Shown one piece after another: positions 24,089 to 35,639 of a stretch of DNA of 64,000 nt. The stretch is from positions 14,976,407 through 15,040,406 of the forward strand of contig JAVLUZ010000142.1 in the NCBI GenBank assembly GCA_036768485.1, given 5' to 3'. Every line of letters starts with the position of its first letter. The first letter of the stretch is position 1. The notes beneath the pieces were generated by a model. The model searched no databases. It saw only the letters and a list, made by a program, of their open reading frames with translations, and was not told the origin of the DNA. The stretch comes from Mermis nigrescens. Its lineage: Eukaryota > Nematoda > Enoplea > Mermithida > Mermithidae. The position numbers were made by a program, and so were the translations under genes.

Positions 24089-24639
24089 TTTACCATAAGG
24101 GCTAGGAGAGCGTGTCCTCGGTCGATTCCATTTGCATCAAAGCCATTTTGTGTCTTTGGGGAAAAATTTGAACGCCTTGCATCGAAAACCAGCGTCACCG
24201 CGAATGCTTTTATCAACGCTTCTTCGGTTACGTCGGCTCTGAGACGAATTTTTGTATTAGTCCTAATTTTAATCGTAGCCTTTGTGTCGTGTTCAAAATT
24301 TAGGCTAACAATTTTTGAATAATTGTTAAGGATGATTTTAATTAAATTCGATGAAATTTTATGAAATTTTTTGAAATTCGTAAATTAAAATTAAGCTATT
24401 TATTTTTAATTTTTCTAAAAAATAAATTGTTTTCAATCAATTTTCATCCCAAATTTTCAATTTTCGTCTAATCAAATTCAAGATCTTTTGCAGAAACAAG
24501 AACATAAACTACAATAATAATCTGGCGAACTCGCCGAAAATAAAAAACTGCGTATAAACTCACTTAAAACGGTTTAACGCGAAATTCATTGTTCGATTAA
24601 CGATTGAGTTAAATGATTAAAGATTTTTCATTAGGAAAA

Positions 24640-25770
24640 ATAAATTAAAAATAAGATAATTATAGGAATCAAAACTGAATGTAAACTAAACTGTGAGACG
24701 CACTTTACAATAATTTTGAATAGTACACTCATAATGATTATGACTGAGCCGAACAACTTTAAAGCGAATTGTACGCAGCAATATTTAACAGTAACTTTTT
24801 GGACAGTGTAGCGCATATTTTGTGCCTTCACTGCTTTCAAAGGTGCAGTGATCCGACAGAGTGAGCTGTGTACATTACACTAGTCTACTTACACTTTACT
24901 ACACCATCAAACCGTAATGTTAAATTCAATACTTCAGTTTAAAGCCATGCTTGACGTTGACATTCTATTACAATCAGCTTTTGACACAATGAAAATAGAT
25001 GAATATTTATTTAGTATACAATTTACTCCGCAGGCTTAGTTGATTCATATAAGCTACAGTAACCAAACTTTACAAGGAGATAGCTATAAGCCTATTGTAC
25101 TAATCTGGCAAAATTGATTAACTAACGGTGTAAACTTACTGCTTTAAAAAAGATAAAAAAAACGTAATTTATTTTACTTCAACCGTATTTTATTAAACTT
25201 TTACTTTTCTTTGAACTTATTTTTTTATAATGTCAGATGTTGATTGAGCATAAAACTGCTTTGTTTGAAAACCCACCGAATCGTTTACAATTTTACATGC
25301 CGTTAGCATGTTGTAACCGAGTGTAAAGCGCAAAGCCAATCGTAAAGGAAATCAATTCTGACAGATTAGTACAATATGCTTATAGCTATCTTCCTTTGTA
25401 AAGTTTGTTTACTGTAGCTTATATGGATCGACTAGCTGAATCACTAGAATTTAAAGCTATAGAATCAATGAAACATTGTAAACTGATACAAAAAACCGAT
25501 AATTAAGAACTATGCTATATTATTCTTCAATCCGTATTGTCATTTTAACCTCTCGCTCTAAAAACCAACGTGAATATCACAGAGTGTTTCATTTATTGAA
25601 TTTTTGAAATTTGTCTCTATAAATTTATCATCAGATTGGATTTCAATACTACTAGTTTAAACAAAACCGTCTTTACGGTATGTTCGACAAGTGTAAAGTG
25701 GCCGAAGGCGGATAAATTCATGTAATTTTTGCTGCCCGGCTTTTTGAATCGGTGTAAAGTCGACTGCGAA
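24640..25770. repeat. GTGTAAA/TTTACAC-rich block next to the assembly gap
   Basis: Motif copies near 24705, 24890, 25320, 25690 and 25755 in very AT-rich DNA. No protein similarity. The block runs into the N gap. Confidence 0.4.
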
Positions 25771-25775
25771 TAATC

Positions 25776-25875
25776 NNNNNNNNNNNNNNNNNNNNNNNNN
25801 NNNNNNNNNNNNNNNNNNNNNNNNNNNNNNNNNNNNNNNNNNNNNNNNNNNNNNNNNNNNNNNNNNNNNNNNNNN
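25776..25875. other. Assembly gap (100 N)
   Basis: Exactly 100 N, a common placeholder for a gap of unknown length. The flanks show no obvious continuity. The missing last exon of receptor gene A could lie here. Confidence 0.95.
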
Positions 25876-26341
25876 TGGTGCTTGATTTGCTTGAAGGAAG
25901 ACTGGTAAGGTGCACACTGCATAGAAGCAAAGAACTTATGTTTTGCATACCTGGGTGAAAATTTCAGTCCCTAAAGTTTATAAAATTAATTAGCGTGAAT
26001 TGGGTGAAAACCTTCTTACCTTTCTCATTATTTGCGTGCATACATATGTAAATACATATATGCATATGTACCTTGTAATATACTAAATTAAACCTTTGTA
26101 AAAAAATTGCAAAAAATTTGAAAGGGGAATATATATTACACGGATTATTTGTTATTATTTACTGCATTAAAAAATATTTTGAGATTGTATCTGGGACTCA
26201 GACTCCGTCTTTTGAGATATTGTCGTTTGTCTAATTAAGACTTAGCAATTTTAGAGGCCTAGTCAGACTGGATCTGGGACTATATCTTTCCTTAGGACTT
26301 TGCCAACGCTACTAAACAAGCGGGTTAAACTGATGCATGCA

Positions 26342-27010
26342 TGCTAAAAAATCTAACTTTCTCTAGCGATGCAAAAATCAAAGTATATATTGCGGCCTGC
26401 AGGAAAAAACACAAACAGTGTATTATCCAAATGAAGGTGATGAGATAAAAAGAACAAATCTTGCGGATTATTAAGTTTAAGTGCAATTGAATTCAGGTAA
26501 CGCAGCAGAGGCGCTAATCCTGATAAGGACTTAACACGCGCATAAACAATATTTAGCACTAAAACGTATAAGGCTGATAAGAATGATTAGAAAGACAATG
26601 GGAACTACGAGTAGATCAGAACCACAATGCACAATAACAGAAGGAAAATTTAAGTAGAATACAAAATATAACAAATAAGATGCAAATTTAATAATTTATC
26701 AATCATATTATTAAATATTGGCTACATCTCTTCAAACAAATGCGATATTGATTAGCAACAAATCGAATTTTTCTTGCGCATCAAAGTTTTTTCGTAAGCT
26801 ATTCTGTATGTGGATCCGGAAAAAATGTTTCACATTCTCTATCCAGAAGCCAGGAGAATATACTTCGATGTTTGCATTGCTGGGAGGAAGTCTGATGTTT
26901 CGACATGCATGCATTTATAGCTGACTTTTTCCTAGTCCCCATGTTTTATATACTCTATAATGCGTGTTTCCAAGTACATCCGTCCTTTTTTGTTCCATCG
27001 GAGCACTTTT
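26342..27010. repeat. Inverted-repeat module (TGCTCCGATGGAACAAA / GCGGCC arms), diverged copy
   Basis: 26342-26403 resembles one arm (ACTTTCTCTA...ATATTGCGGCC) and 26838-27010 the inverted other arm (AATATACTTCGATGTTTGC ... TTTTTGTTCCATCGGAGCA). Homologous to the better copies at 51668-52463 and 59164-59930. Confidence 0.6.
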
Positions 27011-27464
27011 TCCATGCTGAAATTTACCATTTTATTAATAATATTTTAATATATCAGTGAAGTTTATAAATAACATGCTTAGACATATAGGGAGGGGGAT
27101 CCCCACCCAAAGTCAGCCGTTCACCCATCTTCCAAAGTCAGAAAATTTTTGACATCTCTCCTCAGATTTTTGGAATTCTTGGAAAAAGCTTGCGTTTCTC
27201 GGTCACTTTTAGGTGCTTTTTGCTATTCTGGGCCAAAAATTGGATGTCATTAAGCCCCTTCCCTAAAAATTGCCGGAGACTCCCACTCCAAATTTCTGGC
27301 CGTTTTTCGTTTTTTGGGTCCATATTCTCGAGGGCCCTGCCTGATTACCATGAGGTGGAGCATAGTGTGTCGTTTGTTTCCTTTGTTTATTCCAACCTAC
27401 ATAATGAAAGGTTGCATGGCTTTTCATGCAATACACATATAAAATTTGAAAAAGAAGCAGTTAA

Positions 27465-27535
27465 CTCGATGCTGGGCTCGAACGCACGACTTCTCGATTT
27501 CTAATCCGACGTTCTCACCACTATACTAGAGGCCC
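27465..27535 (-). pseudogene. tRNA-like sequence with intact A and B boxes, 5' end abutting a MITE
   Basis: On the minus strand TCTAGTATAGTGGTGAGAAC fits a tRNA D-arm and A box. About 40 bases on, GCGTTCGAGCCCAGC fits a T-arm and B box. The anticodon-like loop TTAGAAA would read AGA (Ser), but anticodon and T stems pair poorly and no matching 3' acceptor strand is present. The 5' side directly joins the CCCGTAGCCAG element. A decayed tRNA or tRNA-derived SINE head is likely. Confidence 0.4.
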
Positions 27536-27808
27536 GTAGCCAGGGAGGGGGTGCAGACGATGCAACTGCGCCTCAGTCTCGCATGTTTAAGTTAGCGAAA
27601 TGGCGCTAGACGAAAGGAGCTTAGAAATTTATACAAAAACCTAGAAATATGTTAAGATCATATTAACTCTTGGCAAATTCAGCCGCATAAAGCGATTTTG
27701 ACTAGTTTTTGAGGCTGAATACGTGATTTAACAACGTATGCCTAGTGGTCACACTTTACACTGCGGCGCGCTCGCACCTTTTGATCAAGAAATTCTGGCT
27801 ACGGGCCT
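27530..27808. mobile_element. CCCGTAGCCAGG-family MITE
   Basis: Ends AGGCCCGTAGCCAG and its exact inverse CTGGCTACGGGCCT. GGGGGTGC and GCACC lie just inside. Same family as 41279-41609 and 41620-42587. No clear target duplication. Confidence 0.75.
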
Positions 27809-27999
27809 GGAACACACGACCTGTTTTTGCTTGTTTTGTTTTCTGTTCTCAAGAAGGTACAGAATTGACCTATACGCTTATACACTTAGAAGCTAGGTAT
27901 AGAAGAACGCATGCACATATTTCACACTCAAGCTCAACAACCGCAGATTATTGAGATCGCGTACAACTCATATTCAGCGAAGTTGACTGGAAGATACAT

Positions 28000-28214
28000 G
28001 GGCCTGGTTTCAATATCTTAAGGCTTAAGCCTGGCTTCAACCTGACTTCAATGTTTAGACATACGTGTCGATTTTGAGCCTGGCTTAAGCCTAGCTTAAG
28101 CTGGCTCAAGCTAGCAATCCTAGCTTCAGCCAGGCTTAAACCTGGTCCCGTATGTTTAAACATTAAAGTCGGATTTAAACCGGGCGTCAGCCTAAAGATA
28201 TTGAAGCCGGGCTC
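28000..28214. mobile_element. Foldback palindrome, about 215 bp
   Basis: The left arm begins GGGCCTGGTTTCAATATCTT and the right arm, read inward, GAGCCCGGCTTCAATATCTT. Similarity continues about 90 bp into each arm (TTTAGACATACG against TTTAAACATACG). The centre is rich in GCTTAAGC/CTGGCTTAAGCC. Probably a MITE whose TIRs make up most of it. Confidence 0.7.
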
Positions 28215-28239
28215 AGGTAAAATCGACTTTTTAAACCTA

Positions 28240-29090
28240 AAGTTAGCACTTTACACCACCAGGACTAACTCCGGATTGAGTGTAAAAAACTAGATCAAGT
28301 GCGTTGGGTTGGGCAACCATTGACACGTGCTCCTTTTTAGAATACTATGCATACTCGGTTCCTAAGCGGGGAAGCTAGCAGACAAAACAACAGCCAAAAA
28401 ACATATTTTTTTACCCCAGAGTTCAAACTTTACACGTCCGAATTTAACTCTGTATTGAGGATAAAGAAACGCATATAAGTGCGACGTGTAACTCCTAAGA
28501 GTATTTTATTTTTATAATACCTTGCACGTCCCGATTTAAAACCGTAAAAGCAAATAAACTAAAAAATGCAGTAAACGCGCGTGTTTTTTTAACCTCAGCT
28601 CTTTAAACTCACCGTACTGTGGATCAAGAACTATCGCGAATTTTCAAAAAAAACCATGTGTGAGGATTTTATGCCATACATTATTAATGCATTAGATTAC
28701 ATCTAGTGTTTGAACTGAGTTATTTATAAGCGGCCATTTGTGGAAAATTTTAAATTTTACATTAGTCCTAACTGTAGGACTGGACCCAGTAAGCGTTAAA
28801 AATTATAAGTACAGGTTCGTCATTCAAGGGCAACATTTAAAAAAGATGGTCCCGCGCAGGCAATTGTTAAAGATTTGAACTTTGGGTGTAAACGTTAAAC
28901 TCTCATCACAAGCTGGGCATTTAGTGTAAAGAGAAACAAAAAAGATGTGCAGCGAATTTCTTATTATCTACCTTTTAAAAAACGGCACCTATCAGATGTG
29001 TCCCGTTATAGCTTTAGGGGAATTCGTATGCTGGGGATACCCAAGTATATTATAGAGTACCGCGCTAACGCGCTGACCTATGATATGGAT
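28240..29090. repeat. GTGTAAA-rich large repeat, 3' part with terminal hairpin
   Basis: Motif copies near 28250, 28282, 28430, 28888 and 28920, followed by CCCGTTATAGCT, CCCAAGTATATTATAG and a GTACCGCGCTAACGCGCTGACC hairpin-like end near 29055-29080. The same order ends the copies at 55.2 and 63.0 kb. It stops about 30 bp before exon 3 of receptor gene A. Confidence 0.7.
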
Positions 29091-29115
29091 ATGCCTTAAA
29101 ATCTTAATTAATTAC

Positions 29116-29278
29116 CAGTAGTGTTATCCGTGCTTCCTGGACTTTTCGTGCCATATGCCAATTTAACATATGAGCTGGTATACACTATTATAACTAGTAT
29201 CTGAATTATCAAACTGGTAATGTTCCAGAAGCTGCCGGCCGTTCCATGCATGGCCGCAGGCACGTCGCAAAACGGTAC
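29116..29278 (-). CDS. 7TM receptor gene A, exon with TM5 (163 bp)
   Basis: Third coding exon of a class A G-protein-coupled receptor. It is bounded by acceptor ATCAAAG and donor GTAATT on the minus strand. It enters in phase 0 (VPFCDVPAAMHG) and leaves in phase 1. The Cys in PFCDV is placed as the extracellular loop 2 cysteine that would pair with the TM3 cysteine. WNITSLIIQILVIIVYTSSYV is TM5, then a Ser/Thr-rich start of loop 3 (KSPGSTDNT). The paralogous exon in gene B (45518-45683) is three bases longer and shares both splice sites. No TM6-TM7 exon is visible downstream before the assembly gap. Confidence 0.85.
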
Positions 29279-31552
29279 CTTTGATAAATAAGTAGATGAA
29301 AAATTAAGAACACAAATGTACATATACCTATTCGATTGATTTTTCGCCACACACCGTACTTGTCAAGTGCCAACCAAATGTGTTCTTGGGCGGAGGGGGT
29401 TTGACCTCCAGTATTACTGCAGATTCCGCTAAATAGCTGCGACCATACCTAGGTAGCAGCCAAATTCTGGGGATCCGATGTTGCCAAGTTGCCAAGAACA
29501 GCGTCAAAAGTTGAAATCGGGTCTATCGAATTTGGTAAGCGGTCCGCCGGATTATCAGACTTCTCGAGGGAAGAGATCAGACTCCGATAGATCCCTCATG
29601 CCCATGCTGACTGTGATAAGCTCACTCCATAACTGTCGATTTTTCGTAAAAATCGTATAAAGTGCCTTTTTTGAGCGTTTTTAGCTCATTTTTGGCTCGA
29701 AAGCTTTGAATTTTCGACTTTCGAGCTATATATTTTTTTCGGCAATATTTTTTTGCTCAATTTACTCAATTTTTTCTAATCTATTCGAGATTTTTCTACG
29801 CTTTTCTGTCTTAGCCAGTGTTTTTTGTACAAGGTCCGTTTGTACACGTTCAAAGATGGTCCCCAAAAGTCTTTGTACAGTTTGTACATGCAAATTTTGG
29901 TGTACTATAATATAGTACAGTAGCGATTATAGTAGTGGTAAGAGAGGGTTTTCGATCATTTGTAGTGTATTTTAGCTAAATTTTGGGTTTCTGACGCCAA
30001 AAATTACTAAAAATTGTCTGAGAACGGCGCGAGGCGCCGAAAATTTTGACATTTTTCTATTCTAATTGCAAATTCTGCTATTTTAAAGATATGTATGACA
30101 AACAAACTTCATTTCGGCGCGAAGCGCCTAAAATTTTTGGGAATTTGACACGTTTTACAGTTTTTGTCTTTCCAAAAATCTTTGTACATTCTATACACAC
30201 AAATTTTTGGGTACTATAATATGGTACAGTAGCAATTTTAGTGCGGTAAAAACAGAGTTGTTCGACTTTTGGTAGTGTATTTGAACTGATTTCTGGGTCT
30301 CTAAAGGCAAAAATCACTAAGAATCGTCTTAAAACGGCGCGAAGCGCCGAAAAATTTGACACTTTTCCTTTTGAATGCAATTTCTGCCTTTATAAAGATA
30401 TATATAACACAGAATTACTCATTTCGGCGCGAAGCGCCGAAAATTTTCTTTGAATTTAGGACCTGTTTTGCAATTTTTGTCTTCCCAACAATCTTTGTAC
30501 ATGTACAAAGACGGTCCCGAAAAGTCTTTGTCATCCGGAAAAATCTTTGCCGAATACAAAAAAAACAGTGGTTTTAGCAGAAAGATTATTGTTTAAAACA
30601 TCAACAAAGCGGTGTTTTCGATGTGAACCTTTCGTTTTTTCGCCGAAAAATCATACTTTGAAAATTTTTTTGGCCGACCCCTCTCACTGATTGCCCATGC
30701 TGTACATGTATGCTGTCAGCTACCCAAAATTTTGGCCGGATATTTAGACATCGAGTCGGGAGCGGAAGCGGATTTCTCGTTTTCAAAAAATACATAGCCT
30801 AAAGTGCCTGATTTCCGATTGTGCAAAAATGTACCTCATTGTTTACCAATCTCCCAATAATGCACATAAGGTTATCTATTTTTATCGAAACTCATTTCAT
30901 TTATCCTGCGAATCAATCCGAAGATTTTTGCTCGACTATTTATAGCGTTATTTTTCCTACAATTTTTCTGCTTCAAGCAGAATCATCACGAAAACTTTGG
31001 AAATATAATAGCATCGCTGAGTCAGCTGTAAAATAGATCTAAATTGTTCGAATTTATTGATAGGTAGTGGGCTAGGAAAAAAGCATGGAGCAAAACGTAG
31101 TTCTCCGATAATTGTTAGCAAAAGTGCGTATGATTTCGAACATTCTTTCCAATAGAAGTCCATTTACATTCAAAATTCTTAAAAGCTCAAAAATAAATAA
31201 ATAAACGCATTAATCTATTAATTAGCATTTGGAGCGAAGCATTTCTGTTTCTGGAAAAGATTCATTCTTTAATCAGTTTTTTCAAAAGCGTGTAGGTCCT
31301 ATTTAAAAAGCAGAAAATCGCAAATTTTCAGTAATTTTGTGCAAGTTTTTTTGTACAGTATCTGACAAATTTGCTGAGTCCATAATCGCTAAAAAAGTTG
31401 CAAAAAAGGTCAAGATTTCTATTCCGGGAGGGGTCTGCGAGGGTTATTTTAAGTATGAGGTCTAAAACCCAAGTTTATGTATGGCTGTAATGTAATCACA
31501 GGGCCGAGCTGGAGGAATCAGTATTTACTGCCATATTCATAAAGAAACTGAC
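29279..31552 (-). other. Receptor gene A intron 2, with 310-bp tandem repeat
   Basis: Between donor GTCAGT at 31552 and acceptor AG at 29279-29280. It contains a roughly 310-bp tandem repeat at 29840-30540. The part near the exon (31390-31500) is homologous to the matching intron in gene B (46990-47110). Confidence 0.7.
29840..30540. repeat. 310-bp tandem repeat carrying GCGAAGC hairpins
   Basis: A bit over two units. CGGCGCGARGCGCCG recurs at 30025 and 30335, and at 30115 and 30425, each 310 bp apart. TACTATAATAT-GTACAGTAG recurs likewise near 29905 and 30215. Non-coding. Confidence 0.85.
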
Positions 31553-31918
31553 CGTTACGCTGGGGTCTCTGTAAACGAATCCAACGATTGTAATCAGTAG
31601 GCCGTGGCTCCAGATAAATGCGATAGCAAGCCGCAGATATAAGCTTGATAAGTTTTTGTAGAAATAGGGCCGAAAAATTGATAAAAATCTATCGAAGCCG
31701 ATCAAAAGGATGGCCGAGTGACTGGCATTTATGGATGCAATAATCGTGATATTTCGAAAAAAGCACGTGTCTTGGCGCGAGGCCAGCATAGACTTGTCCA
31801 ACCAAGTTCCCAAGAAAGCTCGAACACTGTATTCGGTAAAGTTGAGCGAAACGATCAAATTGCTTAGACCAAGATTAGCTACGAGGGCTCCGAACTTATG
31901 GTTTCGTTGAGCTGGTAT
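31553..31918 (-). CDS. 7TM receptor gene A, exon with TM2-TM4 (366 bp)
   Basis: Second coding exon, 122 codons, open throughout, phase 0 at both ends (acceptor TTTCTTTACAG, donor GTCAGT). It starts in intracellular loop 1 (AQRNHKFGALVANLGLSNL, TM2) and has CFF at the start of TM3 as the disulfide cysteine. TM3 ends GFDRFLSIF in the position of the class A DRY motif. TM4 follows with its Trp (AFIWSHGLLI), ending in loop 2 (DPSVT). Counting by eye, 101 of 122 residues match gene B exon 47152-47517, and the exon length is identical. DRF instead of DRY is shared by both paralogues. Probably a chemosensory or peptide receptor in the plasma membrane; the ligand is unknown. Confidence 0.92.
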
Positions 31919-32528
31919 CTGTAAAGAAAGCACAGCTAGTGGGTAAGAAACTTTGCATAATCGCGTCGCGTGTTGGCACGCAAGTGCGCTTAATAAAAAT
32001 CGTCGTATCGATTGATTTGTACAGTATAAATTAATATAAGTATAAAAAATAAAAAATTTTATCATAAAATAAAGTAATTTAATTATTATTCAGCATAACA
32101 AACATAATAACCAATCAAAAAGCTCGAGGGAAGACAAAATGGGTGGGCAGGCACGCAGCTGTTGGGATAGGGGGAACTAGTCCCCCCCACAAAATGTTGA
32201 CACACAATTATTTATCTTTCCATATTGCTTTCCTCTGTAATGTACCAGAATTGAATACAAAACTAGTTAAACAACTTTTTAGCCGTGTCGAGCCTGGGTA
32301 TAATGTTGAGGAATCATTTTGTGTGATTATTTTACACGACATACTTTTTGAAGACAATTAGGAACAAAATAATTTTTTTGGATTTTTTAAAATTTTTTCT
32401 TCTCCGATAATTAGAGCTTGCTGAGAAACGCTCATCTACAAATATTTGTTGAGATAACTGACTTCAAAATTGCAATCCCCCATAGTGCTTGATAACGAAG
32501 TGATCGAATGATCATGGGGACTGCACAT

Positions 32529-32778
32529 CATAGGGGGCGGCACCAAAATTCTGGGGTGTTATAAGTCTTTTCAAAGGTCAAAAAATGGCCTAAAAAATTG
32601 TGGTAAGGGCGAAAAAAACACAATTTTTCAACGTTTCTCATCGAGCACTACTCATTAACATCAAAAAATAGCGGGAAAAAAATAGAAAAAAATTAAAAAA
32701 TTGAATTCTGGAGAAGGGGTATTTTGGTCTCTCGGGGGGGTGCATACCCTCCAAACCACTCCCTCACGCCGAGGTGTG
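32529..32778 (-). mobile_element. CAYACSTGGGC-family MITE in intron
   Basis: CATAGGGGGCGGCACC to CCGAGGTGTG, with only weak flanking similarity CTGCACAT / CTGCATAC. An older copy. Confidence 0.75.
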
Positions 32779-33497
32779 CTGCATACCTATGCAGACCCAA
32801 AAATAACTTTTTTTGATCTTTTCTCCGCCGCTATATTTGAGTTGCCAGATCCCCTCCTAAGAATTTGAATGCTGCTCAAGTAAAACCAACATAGCGAGAT
32901 GAAGCCGCATTTACATTTTTTAAAACATTTTCTGCTATCGTTTTGCATGAATTTTCCAATATTTGTGACGGTTTTGGTAAGACGAAAAGTATTGTTATTT
33001 GAGGAGCCTAATTTATCGCTCGGTAAGCTAAGCAATATTTAGTTAAATATTTCGCGTGCATTTATGCATATAATATTCGTTTTTTGTGCCTTTTCTCATT
33101 TTCTTCTGAAATATTCCTATTCCACACCATATTTTTCCGATGCGTTCGTTCTTATACTTTATAAGTTGGCTATGTCATCGCGTACACGATTGTTAAAAGC
33201 TTATTTGAGCCTGTTTAATATTACTATTCAATGATTCATTTTATAGGACATTATTGAATTTAGACATCTGGCTTAAAACTTTATCAATATAACTCAGTTT
33301 CGGAATTCATCAATTTACAAAAATATGTAATATTATTTCCTTTCATAAAATATGTTATAATAAAATACAGAAATTGCTTAATGAAAAAGTGAATGAGAAG
33401 TTGACTTATAAAAATTATGATAGTTTTCTCGCTATTACTGTTACTTTGTAAGCCATAAGCTAAAAACTAGGATTTGCTGACTCCAACAGCTGATAGG

Positions 33498-33764
33498 CAT
33501 ACGTGGGCAGCAAGAAAATTCAGGAGGGGTGCAAGATTTTTTGAAGGTCAAAAAATGGCCCTAAAAATGGTGGTATGGTGAAGAAATCACCATATTTTCG
33601 ACGCTTCTCATCAAGCACTATCCATCGGCACCGAAAAATTGCGCAAAAAAACAACAACAAAATTTCAAAAATTGAATACTGAGGGGATATTTTGATTTCT
33701 GGGAGAGGAGGGTGTTTTGGTTTCTCGGGGGGTTGCATACCCCCAACCCCCACGCCCAGGTGTG
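33498..33764 (-). mobile_element. CAYACSTGGGC-family MITE in intron
   Basis: CATACGTGGGCAGCAAG to GCCCAGGTGTG, flanks CTGATAGG / GTGATATG (6 of 8). Confidence 0.8.
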
Positions 33765-34241
33765 GTGATATGTGACTGCACTGAAACAAACAGAAGGCCA
33801 AGAATTAATGGTAATTACGATTCAAATGCAAAATAGTTATCTGTCAACTTATTGTAAGTAAAAGTTTTCAAAGGTCATGTTCAGTCTAATGCAAAATATT
33901 CTAGTAAACATCGAGAAATCTCCCGTTTCGGATGGCTTTGAAAAGGGATTTATGAGAAATTTTTCTTTTGATGTCAATGGTTCTATATAGAAGAATGGCG
34001 GGAAAGTCGGAAAACTGAGATGAAAGGGTTCTTTTGATGCCAAATGGATCTATAGAAAAGAGTGACAAGAAAGTCAGAAAACTGAGGAAAAAAATAGAAA
34101 AATTAAAAAATAAAATATTCAAAAAACTAGAAGTCGTTTCAGCGATGGTTTTCATTTTAATCCTGAGCTAATTCGCTTTTAAAACTATCTAGTTATCTTT
34201 ATTATCTTATCTGATTATGCAGCCCACAAATCTGAGCTTAC

Positions 34242-34429
34242 CTCGAAATACATTAATAAAATCATCGCGTTCCCGAAAATTCCAAAAATGCTTAAAGTCA
34301 ACATAGTGAATCCGTATGGCGCAAGATTAAAGTCCGAAATTAGTGATAAGTTTTTCTTATCCATCTCAAAGTACGCAGATCCGATTAATTGATTATTTAG
34401 CATTTCATACTCGTGAGCGTGCAGCGTTT
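34242..34429 (-). CDS. 7TM receptor gene A, first visible exon with TM1 (188 bp)
   Basis: Acceptor-like GTGTTTTTCAG precedes 34429, and donor GTAAGC follows 34242. Coding is taken from the ATG at 34401-34403 (MLNNQ), giving 54 codons in phase 0 to the donor. The first 26 bases would then be 5' UTR joined to an unseen upstream exon. The N-terminus has an N-L-S glycosylation sequon (extracellular), followed by TM1 LAPYGFTMLTLSIFGIFGNA with the class A GN motif. The gene B exon (50513-50700) has exactly the same length and the same splice positions; 41 of 54 residues match by eye count. Confidence 0.88.
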
Positions 34430-35294
34430 CTGAAAAACACTAATTTAGTGCGTAATATCAAGAAAAGTGAAATGATTTCCTGACGAAAATAAAATTAATA
34501 AATTATATCAAAATCAATTTTCTCAATTTTTAGCGTGAAATTGTTTTGATTTTTTTAGTGTTTTAAACGGAAATATGTAATTTCCAGAGTCGTATTTATG
34601 TTGCGCGGCCGCTTGCTCCCCCATGGCCGGAAAACAAATTTTGAAGGTGAGATAATGCACGGGAAAATGAAAAAATCGCATGTCTCGGTCACAACATCTC
34701 CAAATTTTCAGCGCTTCGCACCGGATTTCAAGTATTTTACATAATTTAGGCCTAAGCGCGACCGAAAATGACACTTTTTTAGCCTTTAAAGTTAAAAAAT
34801 TCGAATTTGATGATCTTAATGGACAGAGCATGCCGAAAAACGTCGAAAAATGCTATTTTGCGAATTATCCCGATGAATATCCTGAGATATAGACCAACTT
34901 ATGTTGGGTCCGCCCACCCTCCTTGGCCGTATCATGAATGCAGGCCCATAATTCTTTCAAATATTATGGCTAAAATGAGAAACCTGCAAAAATTATTTAA
35001 CTGACGCTGATTTTATAACACTGAATTCACCTCAGGGTGCAGTCACCAGACATGAGAAAGGAAAGGTTGAAAGTTCCAGAGCCTCAAACAAGAAAAATAG
35101 AAAAGTTTCTGGAAAAATGGAAGCAAAATAATGGCCAAAAATAGATGAAAAACCGATTGTTTTCCATAAACAATTTCTTAAAATTGACCAGGAAGTGTTC
35201 TTCGCATTTCTTCAAATTTCTTAAGATTCATATCCGTGTTTGAGGCCATTGGCTTGAAAAACGCTCTTTGGCTGACTTCCAGATCAGCTGACCC

Positions 35295-35534
35295 CATACG
35301 TGGGCAACAAGAAACTTCTAGGGAGGCCTTAAAAAATGGCATGGCGAAAAACACCAGTTTTCGACGTTTCTCATCGAGCACTATCCATCGGCATAAAAAA
35401 TTGCGAAAAAAAAACAAAAAATAATTTTGAAAAATTGAATTCTAGGGGGTATTTTGAGTTCTGCGCGGGGGGTATTTTGGTTTCTTGAGGGTGCATACCA
35501 CCCCCATCCCAAACCCCCCCCACGCCCAGGTGTG
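35295..35534 (-). mobile_element. CAYACSTGGGC-family MITE with perfect 8-bp TSD
   Basis: CATACGTGGGCAACAAG to GCCCAGGTGTG, flanked by GCTGACCC at 35287-35294 and 35535-35542. About 860 bp upstream of gene A exon 1. Confidence 0.9.
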
Positions 35535-35639
35535 GCTGACCCTCTCCCGCGTACGAATGGCATTTAGGAAGAAAAAGGTGACTTGATATATACTAGGCCG
35601 AGAAGTTAGTTTCGAAATTGCTTTTTAAAAATTAACTCA

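Larger units (their letters stand above)
31919..34241 (-). other. Receptor gene A intron 1, with two MITE insertions
   Basis: Runs from donor GTAAGC at 34241 to the acceptor at 31919. It contains CAYACSTGGGC-family MITEs at 32529 and 33498. Non-MITE parts (33050-33440, 33840-34190) align by eye with gene B intron 1 (48940-49350, 50210-50480). A duplicated segment of about 70 bp lies at 33954-34090. Confidence 0.75.

Noticed and set aside
30025..30440. Rho-independent terminators (GC hairpin followed by T/A run)
   Set aside because: Bacterial terminators make no sense in spliced eukaryotic DNA; the hairpins belong to dispersed repeats.
31919..32065. Extended N-terminal part of the open frame preceding the TM2-TM4 exon
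   Set aside because: It lies upstream of the TTTCTTTACAG acceptor and is not conserved in the paralogue, so it is intronic.
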